Assembly (NCBI RefSeq): GCF_009301415.1
Contig: NZ_CP045073.1
Location: 1,317,501 to 1,381,500 of the forward strand
Direction of reading: 5' to 3'
DNA: 64,000 bases
DNA from: Paracoccus kondratievae
GTDB taxonomy: Bacteria > Pseudomonadota > Alphaproteobacteria > Rhodobacterales > Rhodobacteraceae
The translations under genes and the position numbers were made by a program. Below the pieces are notes generated by a model. The model did not search any database, was not told the DNA's origin, and saw only the letters and a list, made by a program, of their open reading frames with translations. Below, in pieces: positions 17,026 through 26,266 of this stretch; the stretch's first letter is position 1; every line of letters starts with the position of its first letter.

Positions 17026-19035
17026 TCAACACATCATCGGGCGATGGTTTTGCAGATGGCGGTTTGCAAGCTTGCGCGCGCGGCGGCCCGAAGGCAGGGG
17101 GCGGGCTGGGGCTGGTTCAAACCCTTGCTCACCCAGTTGCGGGAAAAGCGTAAAGATCTCGTCCCTAGCCGCCTTGCCGACCGCTTGCAGGGCCTGTGCA
17201 CCTGTATAAAGCGACTCGGTCAGCGCACCGTTCGAGATCACGACCTCATGCCGGTCAAAGAGCATGTGGAAATATTCAACCTCGGTCAGGTCGGTAGCGA
17301 TGTCGATACCGTCAAGCAGCAGCAATTGCCTGGCGGCGACCAGCACTTCTGTGGCGCCGAACATCTTTTGTGCGATGCGCGAGCGGACCAGCACCCGATG
17401 CTGCGGCGAAAGCACAAGGTCCGAGGACGGCGTCCCGTTCCCCAGCGCCCCGGCCCGGATGCGGATGGGGCGCAGCTTGGGGTTGGCCGCCAGTGCGCGG
17501 GCATCCAGCTTGATCGAGCCGATCCAGCGGATGGGCTGCATGCCGTTATCGGCAGTCCGGATAAGGTTGCCGGGCCGCAGATCCTCGATGCAGCATTGGC
17601 CGTGATCGGTTTCGATCAACGTGCTGCCAGCAAAGCAGGGTACGCCGGTGTTGTCGAAGGTCAGGTCTTCGGGTGCAACGGGGCTGCCGTTGTTTTCAAG
17701 TCTGACGTTCAGATAGGGCAGGCCGTTCTGGCCGTCCAGCATGTTCAGCGTGCCGTCATCGGCCTGATCGGCCCGCATCCATTGCAACGGGTTTTTATAA
17801 TTCGTGCCGTGCAGTTTATTGTAGAGATCGAGATTGTAGTAAGAATAGCCCGCTTGGTGCAAGGCGATGAAGTCGTTGTTCGATTGGTCGCCGTCATGGA
17901 TGTCCTGACCAGTGCCAGTATTAAAATCCGTGATCAGGACGTAGTCATTAGCAGGATCCAGGCCATTATACACGTAAAAATGGTCGAAACCTTCGCCGCC
18001 AGTTAAGGTGCTGTTTCCTCCGTGAAAAGAAAGAGTATCATTTCCCTCACCACCGTCCAGATAGTGGTCTCCGTACTGCGCAAATAGAAAATCGTTTCCG
18101 GCCCCGCCATAAACGGTGTCCTGACCGTACTCGGCGGTTATGATATCGTCGCCATCTCCACCTTCCATCCAGTCATTGCCGTATCCTCCGTAAAACAGAT
18201 CGTTTCCTGGTCCGCCATACAGGGTATCGTTCCCGTCGCCGCCATATATGGTGTCATCGCCCTCGCCGCCATATACAAGGTCGTCGCCTGCTCCGGCATA
18301 AACAGTATCGTTTCCCAACCCTGCGTAAACGGTATCGTTGCCTGCCCCGGCCTCGATGTAATCGTCGTCTGATCCGGATTCACCAAAGCGACCAGTATTG
18401 TCCCCTCCGTCGATCACATCTCCATCGGGGTCGCCGGTGTAATTTGCGTCAATTAAATCGTCGCCATCCGTGCCTTGGACCTTGCCGTCCAGCGTTCCTT
18501 CCAACTTGCTTGCCGTAAGGTTATCCGGCGCGTCCGGAGAGCCTGTGGCACCGGAACCCGGCGCAAGATCGGTAGCCTCCCTGATTGATATACCCGTCGC
18601 GGTATAGCCAATAATCTGCCAATCACCCGGCGTGAGTTCGGCCCAGATGGCGAACATGGTAAAATTGCCGACGATCAGTGTAGATGAGCTGCCGTTTTCG
18701 CCGCCCTGCCAATCCAGCTCGGATTTATATCCAAGCATGATTTTGACTTCGCCATAGTCAACCCCGCCGTGAACGACCTTGGCTGTCTGCACCTGATCAA
18801 GACCGATTTCCTGACCTTGCGAGTTTTCGTACTTCTGATCCGGGCTTGAGCCGGGCGGATTATTCCCTCCGGTCGCCATATCATCCAGAGTTTGGTTGTA
18901 GTCGGAAAAGGTGATCCGGGTGGTGTCCAGCGAGGGGTCGTAGGTCTGGGACAGGACGAAATCACTGTCCGGATGTTCGGTGGTCGGCCCGCCGGAAATA
19001 TTTTGCGAAGAGGTCAGCGTGAGCGTGTAAGGCAT
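17026..19035 (-). CDS. Secreted RTX-repeat protein with C-terminal Hint domain
   Basis: A 669-residue protein with three parts. Residues 1-185 form an unrecognised N-terminal domain with no classical signal peptide. Residues 205-345 carry about 15 RTX-type nonapeptides (GNDTVYAGL, GDDLVYGGE and similar), which bind calcium outside the cell. Residues 465 to about 610 are a Hedgehog/intein (Hint_2) domain: VPCFAGSTLIET with Cys467, LRPGNLIRTADNG, PIRWIGS, and LSPQHRVLV. The tail is basic (KLANRHLQNHRPMMC). RTX proteins are usually exported by type I secretion from C-terminal signals, but no T1SS genes are nearby. The ATG at 19035 is preferred over a TTG at 19068. A decayed paralogue lies at 22686. 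Confidence 0.85.
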   Translation of the reverse strand: MPYTLTLTSSQNISGGPTTEHPDSDFVLSQTYDPSLDTTRITFSDYNQTLDDMATGGNNPPGSSPDQKYENSQGQEIGLDQVQTAKVVHGGVDYGEVKIMLGYKSELDWQGGENGSSSTLIVGNFTMFAIWAELTPGDWQIIGYTATGISIREATDLAPGSGATGSPDAPDNLTASKLEGTLDGKVQGTDGDDLIDANYTGDPDGDVIDGGDNTGRFGESGSDDDYIEAGAGNDTVYAGLGNDTVYAGAGDDLVYGGEGDDTIYGGDGNDTLYGGPGNDLFYGGYGNDWMEGGDGDDIITAEYGQDTVYGGAGNDFLFAQYGDHYLDGGEGNDTLSFHGGNSTLTGGEGFDHFYVYNGLDPANDYVLITDFNTGTGQDIHDGDQSNNDFIALHQAGYSYYNLDLYNKLHGTNYKNPLQWMRADQADDGTLNMLDGQNGLPYLNVRLENNGSPVAPEDLTFDNTGVPCFAGSTLIETDHGQCCIEDLRPGNLIRTADNGMQPIRWIGSIKLDARALAANPKLRPIRIRAGALGNGTPSSDLVLSPQHRVLVRSRIAQKMFGATEVLVAARQLLLLDGIDIATDLTEVEYFHMLFDRHEVVISNGALTESLYTGAQALQAVGKAARDEIFTLFPQLGEQGFEPAPARPLPSGRRARKLANRHLQNHRPMMC

Positions 19036-19507
19036 GGCGGCAGGGAACCTTCTGATCGATTGGTGCAAGTTCAGACAGAGGTAGTTTCAGGACTCAGCTG
19101 ACAGGATGATCGTCAGTGCGGGCTACATAATTTCATGTGACCGCGGTATTTAATTACTCATTCTGGCGGAGGCCGGGTGAACAAGAAGCCGGCATATATA
19201 TCTAATGTCCGAACGGCCTTCAAATCACATATATGTCAACCCATGGCGGGGCATATTTCCAAGTCGAAGAAATTTTAAGCAACCAATTGTAACTTATCAA
19301 CATAATTTCTTTCTCTCGGCTGCGACTTCGCAATTCAGGGGTATCTTGACGCTGCGTCATTTTCTGACTTTCCAAGCGGCGTCAAGTATTTTTCCGCCAG
19401 CAGTGGGGTGCAAATTGGCTGGGGGTGTTCGCATCCCGGGCCGCTGCATGAGGGCGCGGTTTTAAGCGGGCCTGGTGCCTTGCACAGCCACCGGCACAGC
19501 GGCGGCT
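19036..19507. other. AT-richer spacer, no gene seen
   Basis: About 470 bases between the RTX-Hint start and the end of the LysR gene. It is clearly more AT-rich than its surroundings around 19130-19340, as expected for a promoter of acquired DNA. ACATATATGT (19227-19236) is a perfect ten-base palindrome that could be an operator. The one longer open frame on the plus strand has no recognisable protein and I do not call it. Confidence 0.5.
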
Positions 19508-20422
19508 TCAATTCGCTGCCTTGATTTCCAGAAATGACCGCAACCTTGGTGTCATGAAGTCAAGAAAGGCCCGGACCCGGTGCGGCATCCGTTCACTGCC
19601 AAGAAACAGCGCGTGCACATCCTCGGTATCGCCTTCGACGGCCTCTGACAGCACTTCGACAAGCGCGCCGGAACGCAGGTCTTCGCGCACGTGAAACTCG
19701 CCCATATGTGCAAGCCCCATACCGGCAAGCGCCATCCGCCGCACTGTTTCGCCGTTATTGGCAAGCAAAGGCCCGCTGACACCACGGTCGAGGATTCGCC
19801 CGCTGTCGCGCAACGGCCAGACCGGGGTCGAGCGGCGAAAGTTGAAGCCCAGACAGGAATGATGGGCCAGGTCGTAGATTGTACCGGGCGTGCCGTGGCG
19901 GCGCAGATAGTCGGGCGAAGCGACGATTTTGCGCGGTGCGGTGCCAAGTTTGCGCGCCGTCAGGCTGGAATTCGCCAGCGTCCCTACGCGAAAGGCCACA
20001 TCGGTGCGGTCCATGTACAGATCCACGATCTCATCGGACAGCGACAGGTCCACGACAATATCGGGAAATTCTTGCCAAAAGGCGGGAAGCAAAGGCTCGA
20101 CCGCGACCATGCCAAAGCCGACCGACGCGGTGACCCGTATTGTGCCGGAAATGCGCGCCATGCCATGGGAAAGGTCTTGCTCGACGGCATCAAGTTCGGC
20201 CAGCAGGGATTGGCTGCGCTCATAATAGATGCGGCCTTCGTCGGTCACGGACAGTCTGCGGGTCGAGCGTTCGAGCAACCTTACCCCCAGTCGCGCCTCA
20301 ATCCGGGCGACCAGCTTTGACACGGTCGAGGGCGTCATCAGCATCTGCCGTGCCGCCTCGGAAAAGCTGCCAGTATCGACGACGCGCAGAAAGACCTGCA
20401 TCTCGCCCACGCGGTTGTCCAT
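19508..20422 (-). CDS. LysR-family transcriptional regulator
   Basis: A 304-residue LTTR. Residues 1-60 hold the winged HTH (MQVFLRVVDTGSFSEAARQM, TPSTVSKLVARIEARLGVRL). The rest is the periplasmic-binding-like effector domain (RVTASVGFGMVAVEPLLPAF, DVAFRVG). The subtype matches the LTTRs that control oxidoreductase/MFS pairs. It is divergent from the aldo-keto reductase at 20600, with about 180 bases between, so it very probably regulates that gene and the MFS gene behind it. Confidence 0.9.
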   Translation of the reverse strand: MDNRVGEMQVFLRVVDTGSFSEAARQMLMTPSTVSKLVARIEARLGVRLLERSTRRLSVTDEGRIYYERSQSLLAELDAVEQDLSHGMARISGTIRVTASVGFGMVAVEPLLPAFWQEFPDIVVDLSLSDEIVDLYMDRTDVAFRVGTLANSSLTARKLGTAPRKIVASPDYLRRHGTPGTIYDLAHHSCLGFNFRRSTPVWPLRDSGRILDRGVSGPLLANNGETVRRMALAGMGLAHMGEFHVREDLRSGALVEVLSEAVEGDTEDVHALFLGSERMPHRVRAFLDFMTPRLRSFLEIKAAN

Positions 20423-20599
20423 CCGGTCCCCATTGATGAAATCACTTCACAGATAATGTGCCAAGCTGGCGGATTATCAAGCACCGCCTTTGCATCTATC
20501 TGCAGGTTCATCAAACAGAACCATCCAGCCGCCCCGCCGTGCGAAGGTCGGCGTCTGACAGGCACTCGGTTGCCAGACAGCATGAACAGGAGAAGAACG

Positions 20600-21424
20600 A
20601 TGCAATATGTGAAAGCCCATGGCGCCGAGATTCCAGCGCTTGGCTTTGGGGTGTTCCGCATGTCGGACACCGAGGTTGAGGCCGTGATCCCCGCCGCGCT
20701 TGAAGCTGGCTTCCGTCATTTCGACACTGCCCAGATCTACCAGAACGAGGCCGCGCTTGGCCGGGCGCTGGTCAGTGCCGGTGCAAAACGCGACGAACTG
20801 TTTCTGACCACCAAGGTCTGGGTCGATAATTACAGCGCCGATCGCTTTGCCGCTTCGGTTGATGAAAGCCTGGACAAGCTGGGCGTTGATCAGGTCGATT
20901 TGCTGCTGGCACATTGGCCGGGCAATACGGTCCCGGTGGCCCAGCAGATTGAATGGCTGAATGAGGTGCAGGCTGCTGGCAAAACCCGGTTCATCGGCGT
21001 CAGCAATTATAACCGCAGCCAGTTGCGTGAGGCGATCTCGGTCAGCGAGGCACCGGTTGTGACGAACCAGATTGAGATTCACCCATATCTCGATCAGTCG
21101 GCTATGCTGGGCCTTGCCGCTGAGACCGGTACCGCCCTGACGGGTTATTTCGGCATGGCCGACGGCGCGGTTCCGGGTGATGAGCTGATCTCGCAGATCG
21201 GTGCGAAACATGGCAAAACCGCTGCACAAGTCGGCCTGCGCTGGCAGATCCAGCAGGGGATCATCGTTCTGTCGAAAACCGCCAAACCTGCCCGGGTGGC
21301 CGAGAATTTCGACATCTTCGACTTTACCCTCAGCGATGACGAAATAAAGGCGATTGGCGGTCTTGCCCGTGCCGATGGCCGTCTGGTCAGCCCCGAAGGT
21401 CTTGCCCCTGACTGGGCTGCATAA
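20600..21424 (+). CDS. Aldo/keto reductase (2,5-diketogluconate reductase-like)
   Basis: A 274-residue NADPH-dependent reductase. The catalytic tetrad is visible: Asp and Tyr in HFDTAQIYQNE, Lys in TTKVW, His in LLAHWP. FIGVSNYNRSQL, EIHPYLDQ and IIVLSKTAKPARVAEN follow in order; the last is the cofactor-binding end. The region between EIHPYL and the helix LISQIGAKHGKTAAQ is somewhat divergent, as the usual AYSPL motif reads TGYFGM. AGGAGAA lies eight bases before the ATG. It probably forms an operon with the MFS gene ten bases downstream. Confidence 0.9.
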   Translation: MQYVKAHGAEIPALGFGVFRMSDTEVEAVIPAALEAGFRHFDTAQIYQNEAALGRALVSAGAKRDELFLTTKVWVDNYSADRFAASVDESLDKLGVDQVDLLLAHWPGNTVPVAQQIEWLNEVQAAGKTRFIGVSNYNRSQLREAISVSEAPVVTNQIEIHPYLDQSAMLGLAAETGTALTGYFGMADGAVPGDELISQIGAKHGKTAAQVGLRWQIQQGIIVLSKTAKPARVAENFDIFDFTLSDDEIKAIGGLARADGRLVSPEGLAPDWAA

Positions 21425-21434
21425 GGAAACCGCC

Positions 21435-22613
21435 ATGACAACGCAGAAATTCAACTGGCCGCTGCTGGCGCTGGCAGTGGGTGCTTTTGGGATCGGGGTG
21501 ACCGAATTCTCGCCCATGGGGATGTTGCCGGTAATTGCCGAAGGGGTCGGGGTCTCGATTCCTTCGGCGGGGCTTCTGGTCAGCGCCTATGCCATCGGGG
21601 TGATGGTTGGCGCGCCGGTGATGACCTTGCTTTTCAGTCGCTTTGGCAAGCGGACGGCATTGATGGCCCTGATGGGGATTTTCACCCTGGGCAATATCCT
21701 GTCTGCCTTGTCGCCGGATTACTGGACCCTGCTGATCTCACGCGTGGTGACCAGCCTTAACCACGGCGCATTCTTTGGACTGGGCGCGGTGGTGGCGGCC
21801 AGCGTCGTTGCCCCTGAAAAACGGGCAAGCGCGGTTGCGTCCATGTTCATGGGCCTGACCATTGCCAATATCGGCGGCGTGCCGGTGGCGACCTGGATCG
21901 GGCAACAGATCGGCTGGCGCGCGGCCTTTGCCGGTACCGCTGTTTTGGGGCTGCTGACCATTGCGGCGCTGTGGATGGCCCTGCCCAAAGGCGCACCCGG
22001 CGTGCGGCCTGAACTGCGGCGCGAGTTGCGTGTGCTGGCCCGGCCCGAGGTGGTCATCGCGATGCTGACCACGGTGATGGGCGCAAGCGCGATGTTTGCC
22101 CTTTACACCTATGTCGCGCCGATCCTGACGAAAGTGACCGGAGTGTCGGACGGTTTCGTCACGCTGGCGCTGGTGCTGATCGGGCTGGGCTTTACCATCG
22201 GCAACTGGTTGGGCGGCAAAGTTGCCGACTGGTCGCTTGACGGTGCGACGGCGATCTTTCTTGCCGCGCTGGCGGGGATCATGCTGATTTCGCCCTTGCT
22301 TATCAGCACCCCTGTCGGTGCGGCGGTCACCTTGCTGATCTGGGGTGCGGCGGCCTTCGCGATCGTGCCTCCGGTTCAGATGCGGGTCATGCAAGCCGCC
22401 CATGATGCGCCGGGCCTTGCCTCGTCGATCAATATCGGGGCCTTCAACCTTGGCAATGCGATTGGCGCGGCGCTTGGTGGTGCGGTGATCAGCGCGGGGC
22501 TGGGCTATGCCGCCGTTCCCGTTGCAGGTGGTCTGACCGCTGCGGCCGGGTTGGTGCTGGTCTGGCTGGGTCGTCAGCGTAGCGCCGCCAATGCGGTGAC
22601 CTGCGAAGCCTGA
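21435..22613 (+). CDS. MFS transporter, DHA1 (AraJ/YdhP-like) family
   Basis: A 392-residue protein with about twelve hydrophobic segments. The DHA1 start is typical: LALAVGAFGIGVTEFSPMGM, then SAGLLVSAYAIGVMVGAPVM and the motif A region FSRFGKRTALMALM. These are drug or sugar efflux proteins of the inner membrane. AAGGAAAC precedes the ATG at 21435, ten bases past the aldo-keto reductase stop. Under the divergent LysR regulator, the pair resembles a small detoxification module for a reactive carbonyl or aromatic compound; the substrate is not shown by the sequence. Confidence 0.9.
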   Translation: MTTQKFNWPLLALAVGAFGIGVTEFSPMGMLPVIAEGVGVSIPSAGLLVSAYAIGVMVGAPVMTLLFSRFGKRTALMALMGIFTLGNILSALSPDYWTLLISRVVTSLNHGAFFGLGAVVAASVVAPEKRASAVASMFMGLTIANIGGVPVATWIGQQIGWRAAFAGTAVLGLLTIAALWMALPKGAPGVRPELRRELRVLARPEVVIAMLTTVMGASAMFALYTYVAPILTKVTGVSDGFVTLALVLIGLGFTIGNWLGGKVADWSLDGATAIFLAALAGIMLISPLLISTPVGAAVTLLIWGAAAFAIVPPVQMRVMQAAHDAPGLASSINIGAFNLGNAIGAALGGAVISAGLGYAAVPVAGGLTAAAGLVLVWLGRQRSAANAVTCEA

Positions 22614-22636
22614 CAGACGAAAGACAGCTGAAAAGC

Positions 22637-22675
22637 AGGGTCACGGTTGTTGCCGTGACCCTGTTCGCGTTTCTT
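22637..22675 (+). terminator. Rho-independent terminator of the MFS operon
   Basis: CAGGGTCACGG (22637-22647) pairs perfectly with CCGTGACCCTG (22654-22664) around TTGTTG, followed by TTCGCGTTTCTT. It lies 24 bases after the MFS stop. Confidence 0.85.
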
Positions 22676-22685
22676 ACCGTTGCAA

Positions 22686-23010
22686 TCAGCACATCACAGG
22701 ACAGTGGTGCTGAATATGGCGGTTGGCCAGCTTGTGCGCCCGGGGGCTGAGGCGAGACCATCAGGTCCGGACCTGGTGTGCCATTCGCCAAAGCCCCGGC
22801 GCGGATGCGGAGGGGGTGCAGTTTGGGGCTGGCGGCCAACTCGGCCGGGCCAAGCTTGACCAAGCCGACCCAGTGAAGGGGTTGCAAACCGTTGTCGGCG
22901 GTCCGGGCCATACCCTCTCCTGGCTGCCAGCACATTCGATGAACGTGCCGCAGGTAAAGCAGACAATACTCGTTTCGAATATCCCGGTATAGAAACCTAT
23001 CGGGGCGACG
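22686..23010 (-). pseudogene. Decayed Hint-domain gene, paralogue of the RTX-Hint gene
   Basis: Read leftwards, IVCFTCGTFIEC corresponds to VPCFAGSTLIET of the intact protein. After a frame change, ARTADNGLQPLHWVGLVKLG and LHPLRIRAGALANGTP follow, with LMVSPQ matching LVLSPQHR. About 115 codons are then missing, and after another frame change the sequence ends PRAHKLANRHIQHHCPVMC and a stop, near-identical to the intact tail RRARKLANRHLQNHRPMMC. The RTX and N-terminal parts are not recognisable upstream. The gene is dead, but the tail match shows both descend from the same long protein. Confidence 0.8.
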
Positions 23011-23452
23011 GGGTTTGTCTGTCGTGGGCTGCATACCGATAATCTCGACCCGTGATATCTGAGTGATATCCCTTCAGTCATGCGGGGGTGGTGCCCAGGG
23101 GCCAAAGAACAGGTTATCTGCATGAGCCTGCCGTCCTGCTGGGATGCGCTCGGATTGCCATTTTCATCGTGAACCGTGATGGCAAAGCGGGCGACCACAA
23201 AGGTATTATCCGGATGCCGTGTTGTCGGCGGCCATCAGGATCAGGACCAACGGCGTGCCTGGCAGATTGGTGCATATTGGTCAGATAGCCCGTGGAATGC
23301 ACCTGGGGCTCAGGCCATGAGGTTGGCGTATCATTCCAGCCGCTGCATTTAGCACGCAAGCATTGACGTTCCCCTGTCGGGCGCAGCCAGAGAATAGTTC
23401 TCTCTTTCCTGCACGGGCTTTGGAATGGCCAGGAACCTCGACGCAGCGTAGC
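23011..23452. other. Spacer with unrecognised debris
   Basis: Between the Hint pseudogene and the binding-protein operon. Short minus-strand frames here (for example TPLVLILMAADNTASG followed by a stop) may be further pieces of the dead Hint protein, but no family can be assigned. No RNA gene is seen. Confidence 0.4.
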
Positions 23453-23489
23453 AAATGACGATGAACTAAATCGTCATTTGGCGGCCAAA
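23453..23489 (+). promoter_or_regulatory. Perfect inverted repeat upstream of the binding-protein operon
   Basis: AAATGACGAT (23453-23462) and ATCGTCATTT (23470-23479) form a perfect ten-base inverted repeat with a seven-base spacer, overlapping at its right end with a second palindrome TTTGGCGGCCAAA (23477-23489). It ends 34 bases before the first SBP start, so it could be a repressor site or a leader hairpin. It does not resemble SAM-II or other SAM riboswitches that I know. Confidence 0.5.
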
Positions 23490-23523
23490 CCGGTCGCCGG
23501 CATACGGCAAGATCGAGGCAAGA

Positions 23524-24345
23524 ATGAAGAACAAGACGGCAATCCCCGCGCTGGCGGCGGTGCTTGCACTGGTCGCCACATCTGCTTTTGGCGCTGTCAA
23601 GATCGGTGTGACTCCCGGGGCGCTGGCGGATTCGATCGAGGTCGCCGCCCGCGAGGCCAGGGAAAAGGGCCTTGAGGTCGAGGTGGTCGAATTCAGTGAC
23701 TGGACCACCCCGAATCTCGCACTGGCAAATGGCGATCTGGACGCCAATTACTTTCAGCATCAGGCCTTTCTCGACAATGCGGTGAAAGAGACTGGTTATG
23801 AGCTAAAGTCCGTGGCTCTGGGGATCTTGCCGAATATCGGGCTTTACTCGGAAAAGCATGTCTCGCTTGAGGCGCTGCCGGACGGGGCGCGGGTGGCGGT
23901 TGCCAACGACCCGGTCAATCAGGGCCGGGGGCTGGTGCTGTTGCAGGCTGCCGGGCTGATCGCATTGCGGCCCGATGTCGGCTGGAAAGCGACGCTTGAC
24001 GATATCACCGCCAACCCCCGCAACCTGCAATTCGTCGAGATCGAGGGGCCGCAGCTGGTCCGCGCCGTCTCGGACGTTGATCTGGCACAGGGCTACCCGG
24101 CCCATTACGTCAATGCCGGGCGCGACGATTTCGCTGGCAGGGCGCTGCTTTACTCCGGGCTTGACGACATCCATTTCGCCATCCGCTTCGTCACCCGGGT
24201 GGATAACGCTGACGATCCCGAAATCGCGGAATTCATCAGGATCTATCAAAGCTCGCAGGCGGTACGCGACCGGATCGACGCCTCGAATGCCCATAACCCC
24301 GCACTCTATTCGCTGCCCTGGCTTAGCCAGACGGCAGCCAACTGA
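23524..24345 (+). CDS. MetQ/NlpA-like ABC substrate-binding protein (first copy)
   Basis: A 273-residue periplasmic protein with a signal peptide (MKNKTAIPALAAVLALVATS, cut after AFG or AFGA) and no lipobox cysteine, unlike many MetQ lipoproteins. The mature part starts VKIGVTPGALADSIEVA and has the family blocks [46 protein letters not shown] and [20 protein letters not shown]. Family members bind methionine or related sulfur compounds. It starts an operon with a second copy and MetN/MetI. Given the many sulfur oxygenases downstream, the ligand may be an organosulfur compound rather than methionine itself. Confidence 0.87.
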   Translation: MKNKTAIPALAAVLALVATSAFGAVKIGVTPGALADSIEVAAREAREKGLEVEVVEFSDWTTPNLALANGDLDANYFQHQAFLDNAVKETGYELKSVALGILPNIGLYSEKHVSLEALPDGARVAVANDPVNQGRGLVLLQAAGLIALRPDVGWKATLDDITANPRNLQFVEIEGPQLVRAVSDVDLAQGYPAHYVNAGRDDFAGRALLYSGLDDIHFAIRFVTRVDNADDPEIAEFIRIYQSSQAVRDRIDASNAHNPALYSLPWLSQTAAN

Positions 24346-24356
24346 CGGAGACAGCC

Positions 24357-25157
24357 ATGAAACTTGTCACTTTTGCATTTGCCGCCGCGCTGTCGCTGGT
24401 CGGCCTGTCCGCCTCGGCCGAGGCGCTTAAGATCGGTGTCGTTCCCGGTGCCTATGGTGATGCCGTGAACGTCGCCGCCGAGGAAGCCAAAGAAAAGGGC
24501 CTTGAGGTCGAAGTGGTCGAGTTCAGCGACTGGACCACGCCGAATGTCGCGCTGGCGGCGGGGGATATCGACCTGAACTTTTTTCAGCACCGTCCTTTCC
24601 TGGAAAATGCCGAGAAAGAGCGCGGCTATGATTTTGAGGTAGTGGGCCAGGGCATTCTGGCAAACCTTGGGCTATATTCGCTCAAGCATAAAAGCTTTGA
24701 CGAAATCCCCGAAGGTGGCAGCGTCGCTATCGCCAATGATCCGGTGAACCAGGGGCGCGGCCTGCTGCTGCTGGAAAAGGCCGGCTTGATCAAGCTGAAA
24801 GAGGACGTGGGTTTCCTTGGCACGCTTGACGATATTGTCGAGAACCCGCGCAATCTGAAATTCACCGAGGTCGAGGGGCCGCAGCTGGTCCGTATCACCG
24901 GCGATGTCGATCTGGCGCAGGGCTATCCGCATTTCATCGTCGCCTCGGGCGCTTTTGACCCGACTTCGGGGCTGATCTATTCGGGCATCGAGGACAAACA
25001 GTTCTCGGTTTCCTTTGTGTCGCGCAGCGACAACAAGGATGACCCGCGCATCAAGCAGTTCATCGAACTGTTCCAGCAGTCGCAGGCGGTCAAGGATCAG
25101 GTCCATGCCTCGTTCGCCAGCAGTGACAAGCTTTACATCCTTGCGTGGCAAAGCTGA
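24357..25157 (+). CDS. MetQ/NlpA-like ABC substrate-binding protein (second copy)
   Basis: A 266-residue paralogue of the preceding gene, eleven bases downstream. Signal peptide [20 protein letters not shown], again without lipobox; mature start [17 protein letters not shown]. It shares the blocks [35 protein letters not shown] and [18 protein letters not shown] with the first copy but differs through the C-terminal half, so the two may bind different ligands or differ in affinity. Its stop overlaps the start of the ATPase gene (TGATGA), coupling translation. Confidence 0.87.
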   Translation: MKLVTFAFAAALSLVGLSASAEALKIGVVPGAYGDAVNVAAEEAKEKGLEVEVVEFSDWTTPNVALAAGDIDLNFFQHRPFLENAEKERGYDFEVVGQGILANLGLYSLKHKSFDEIPEGGSVAIANDPVNQGRGLLLLEKAGLIKLKEDVGFLGTLDDIVENPRNLKFTEVEGPQLVRITGDVDLAQGYPHFIVASGAFDPTSGLIYSGIEDKQFSVSFVSRSDNKDDPRIKQFIELFQQSQAVKDQVHASFASSDKLYILAWQS

Positions 25158-26266
25158 TGACGGGTGCGGCAGCAACCCTTGCGCGCAGCGCGGTGACGGA
25201 AATTCCCGCCGCCGCTGCGGCCATTCGCAAGGCAGGCACGGTACGGTTCGAGGGGCTGGGTAAGACCTACCGGTCATCGGCCGGAGAGGTGCAGGCGCTC
25301 AGCAGCATCGACCTTGACATCCGGGCGGGTGAGATCTTTGGCATCATCGGCCGCTCGGGCGCGGGCAAGTCCAGCCTGCTGCGCACCATCAACCGGCTTG
25401 AGCGTCCGACAACCGGCCGGGTTCTGGTCGATGGCGAGGATATCGCCCTGCTCGATGAGGCGGGACTGGTCGCCCTGCGCCGCCGCGTCGGCATGATTTT
25501 TCAGCATTTCAACCTGCTGTCCGCCAAGACGGTTTATGAAAACGTCGCACTGCCCTTGCGGGTCGCGGGCGTGGCACGGGACGAGATCACACGCCGCGTT
25601 GATCAGGCGCTGGATCTGGTCGGTCTTGCCGGCAAGGGTGGAACCTACCCGTCGCGCCTGTCGGGTGGGCAAAAACAGCGCGTCGGTATCGCCCGCGCGC
25701 TGGTCAGCCGTCCCGAGATCCTGCTGTGCGACGAGGCGACCTCGGCGCTGGACCCAGAAACAACGGTTTCGATCCTGCGGCTTTTGCGGGATATCAACCA
25801 GCGGCTGGGACTGACCATCGTCCTTATCACCCATGAGATGAGCGTGATCCGTGAAATCTGCGACCGGGTGGTGGTGCTGGAGCGCGGAGAGATCGCCGAA
25901 CAGGGCGAGGTGTGGCAGGTCTTTGGCGCGCCCCGCCATCCGGCCACGCAGGCGCTGCTGCAACCTTTGCAGCACGGCCTGCCCGAGGATCTGGCCGACC
26001 GGTTGCATGAGACCCGGCGCGGTCCCGAGGATCAGGCGGTGGTCGAGCTGACCTTTGCAGGATCAGCCGTGCCGGATCTGGCGCAGCTGACTGAACTGGC
26101 CGGAGGCAGGGGGCTGCGGCTTTTATCTTCGCAAATCGACCGCATTCAGGGTCGCGCCATCGGCAAGCTGCTGCTCGCGCTGGGGCCGGGGGGCGATGCA
26201 GAGTTTCCGGCGCATCTCGCCGACAGGACAAGGATCATCGGATATGTTGACGACACAGATGGTTGA
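25157..26266 (+). CDS. metN: MetN-like ABC transporter ATP-binding protein
   Basis: A 369-residue ATPase. After a 30-residue extension come Walker A (GRSGAGKSS), the Q-loop ([10 protein letters not shown]), the signature LSGGQKQR, Walker B ([13 protein letters not shown]) and the His switch (VLITHEM). The C-terminal part (about 280-369) resembles the NIL/ACT-like domain that in MetN senses cytoplasmic methionine and shuts the transporter. It should energise uptake together with MetI at 26244. An in-frame ATG four codons upstream exists, but the overlapping ATG at 25157 fits the operon better. Confidence 0.92.
   Translation: MTGAAATLARSAVTEIPAAAAAIRKAGTVRFEGLGKTYRSSAGEVQALSSIDLDIRAGEIFGIIGRSGAGKSSLLRTINRLERPTTGRVLVDGEDIALLDEAGLVALRRRVGMIFQHFNLLSAKTVYENVALPLRVAGVARDEITRRVDQALDLVGLAGKGGTYPSRLSGGQKQRVGIARALVSRPEILLCDEATSALDPETTVSILRLLRDINQRLGLTIVLITHEMSVIREICDRVVVLERGEIAEQGEVWQVFGAPRHPATQALLQPLQHGLPEDLADRLHETRRGPEDQAVVELTFAGSAVPDLAQLTELAGGRGLRLLSSQIDRIQGRAIGKLLLALGPGGDAEFPAHLADRTRIIGYVDDTDG

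Noticed and set aside
18030-18390. Regular repeats of about 27 bases suggesting a CRISPR or satellite
   Set aside because: They translate in frame as calcium-binding RTX nonapeptides of the RTX-Hint protein, and the units are degenerate with no spacers.
19205-19465. An 86-codon plus-strand frame upstream of the RTX-Hint gene
   Set aside because: No ribosome-binding site, family or conserved pattern; located in an AT-rich promoter-like spacer.
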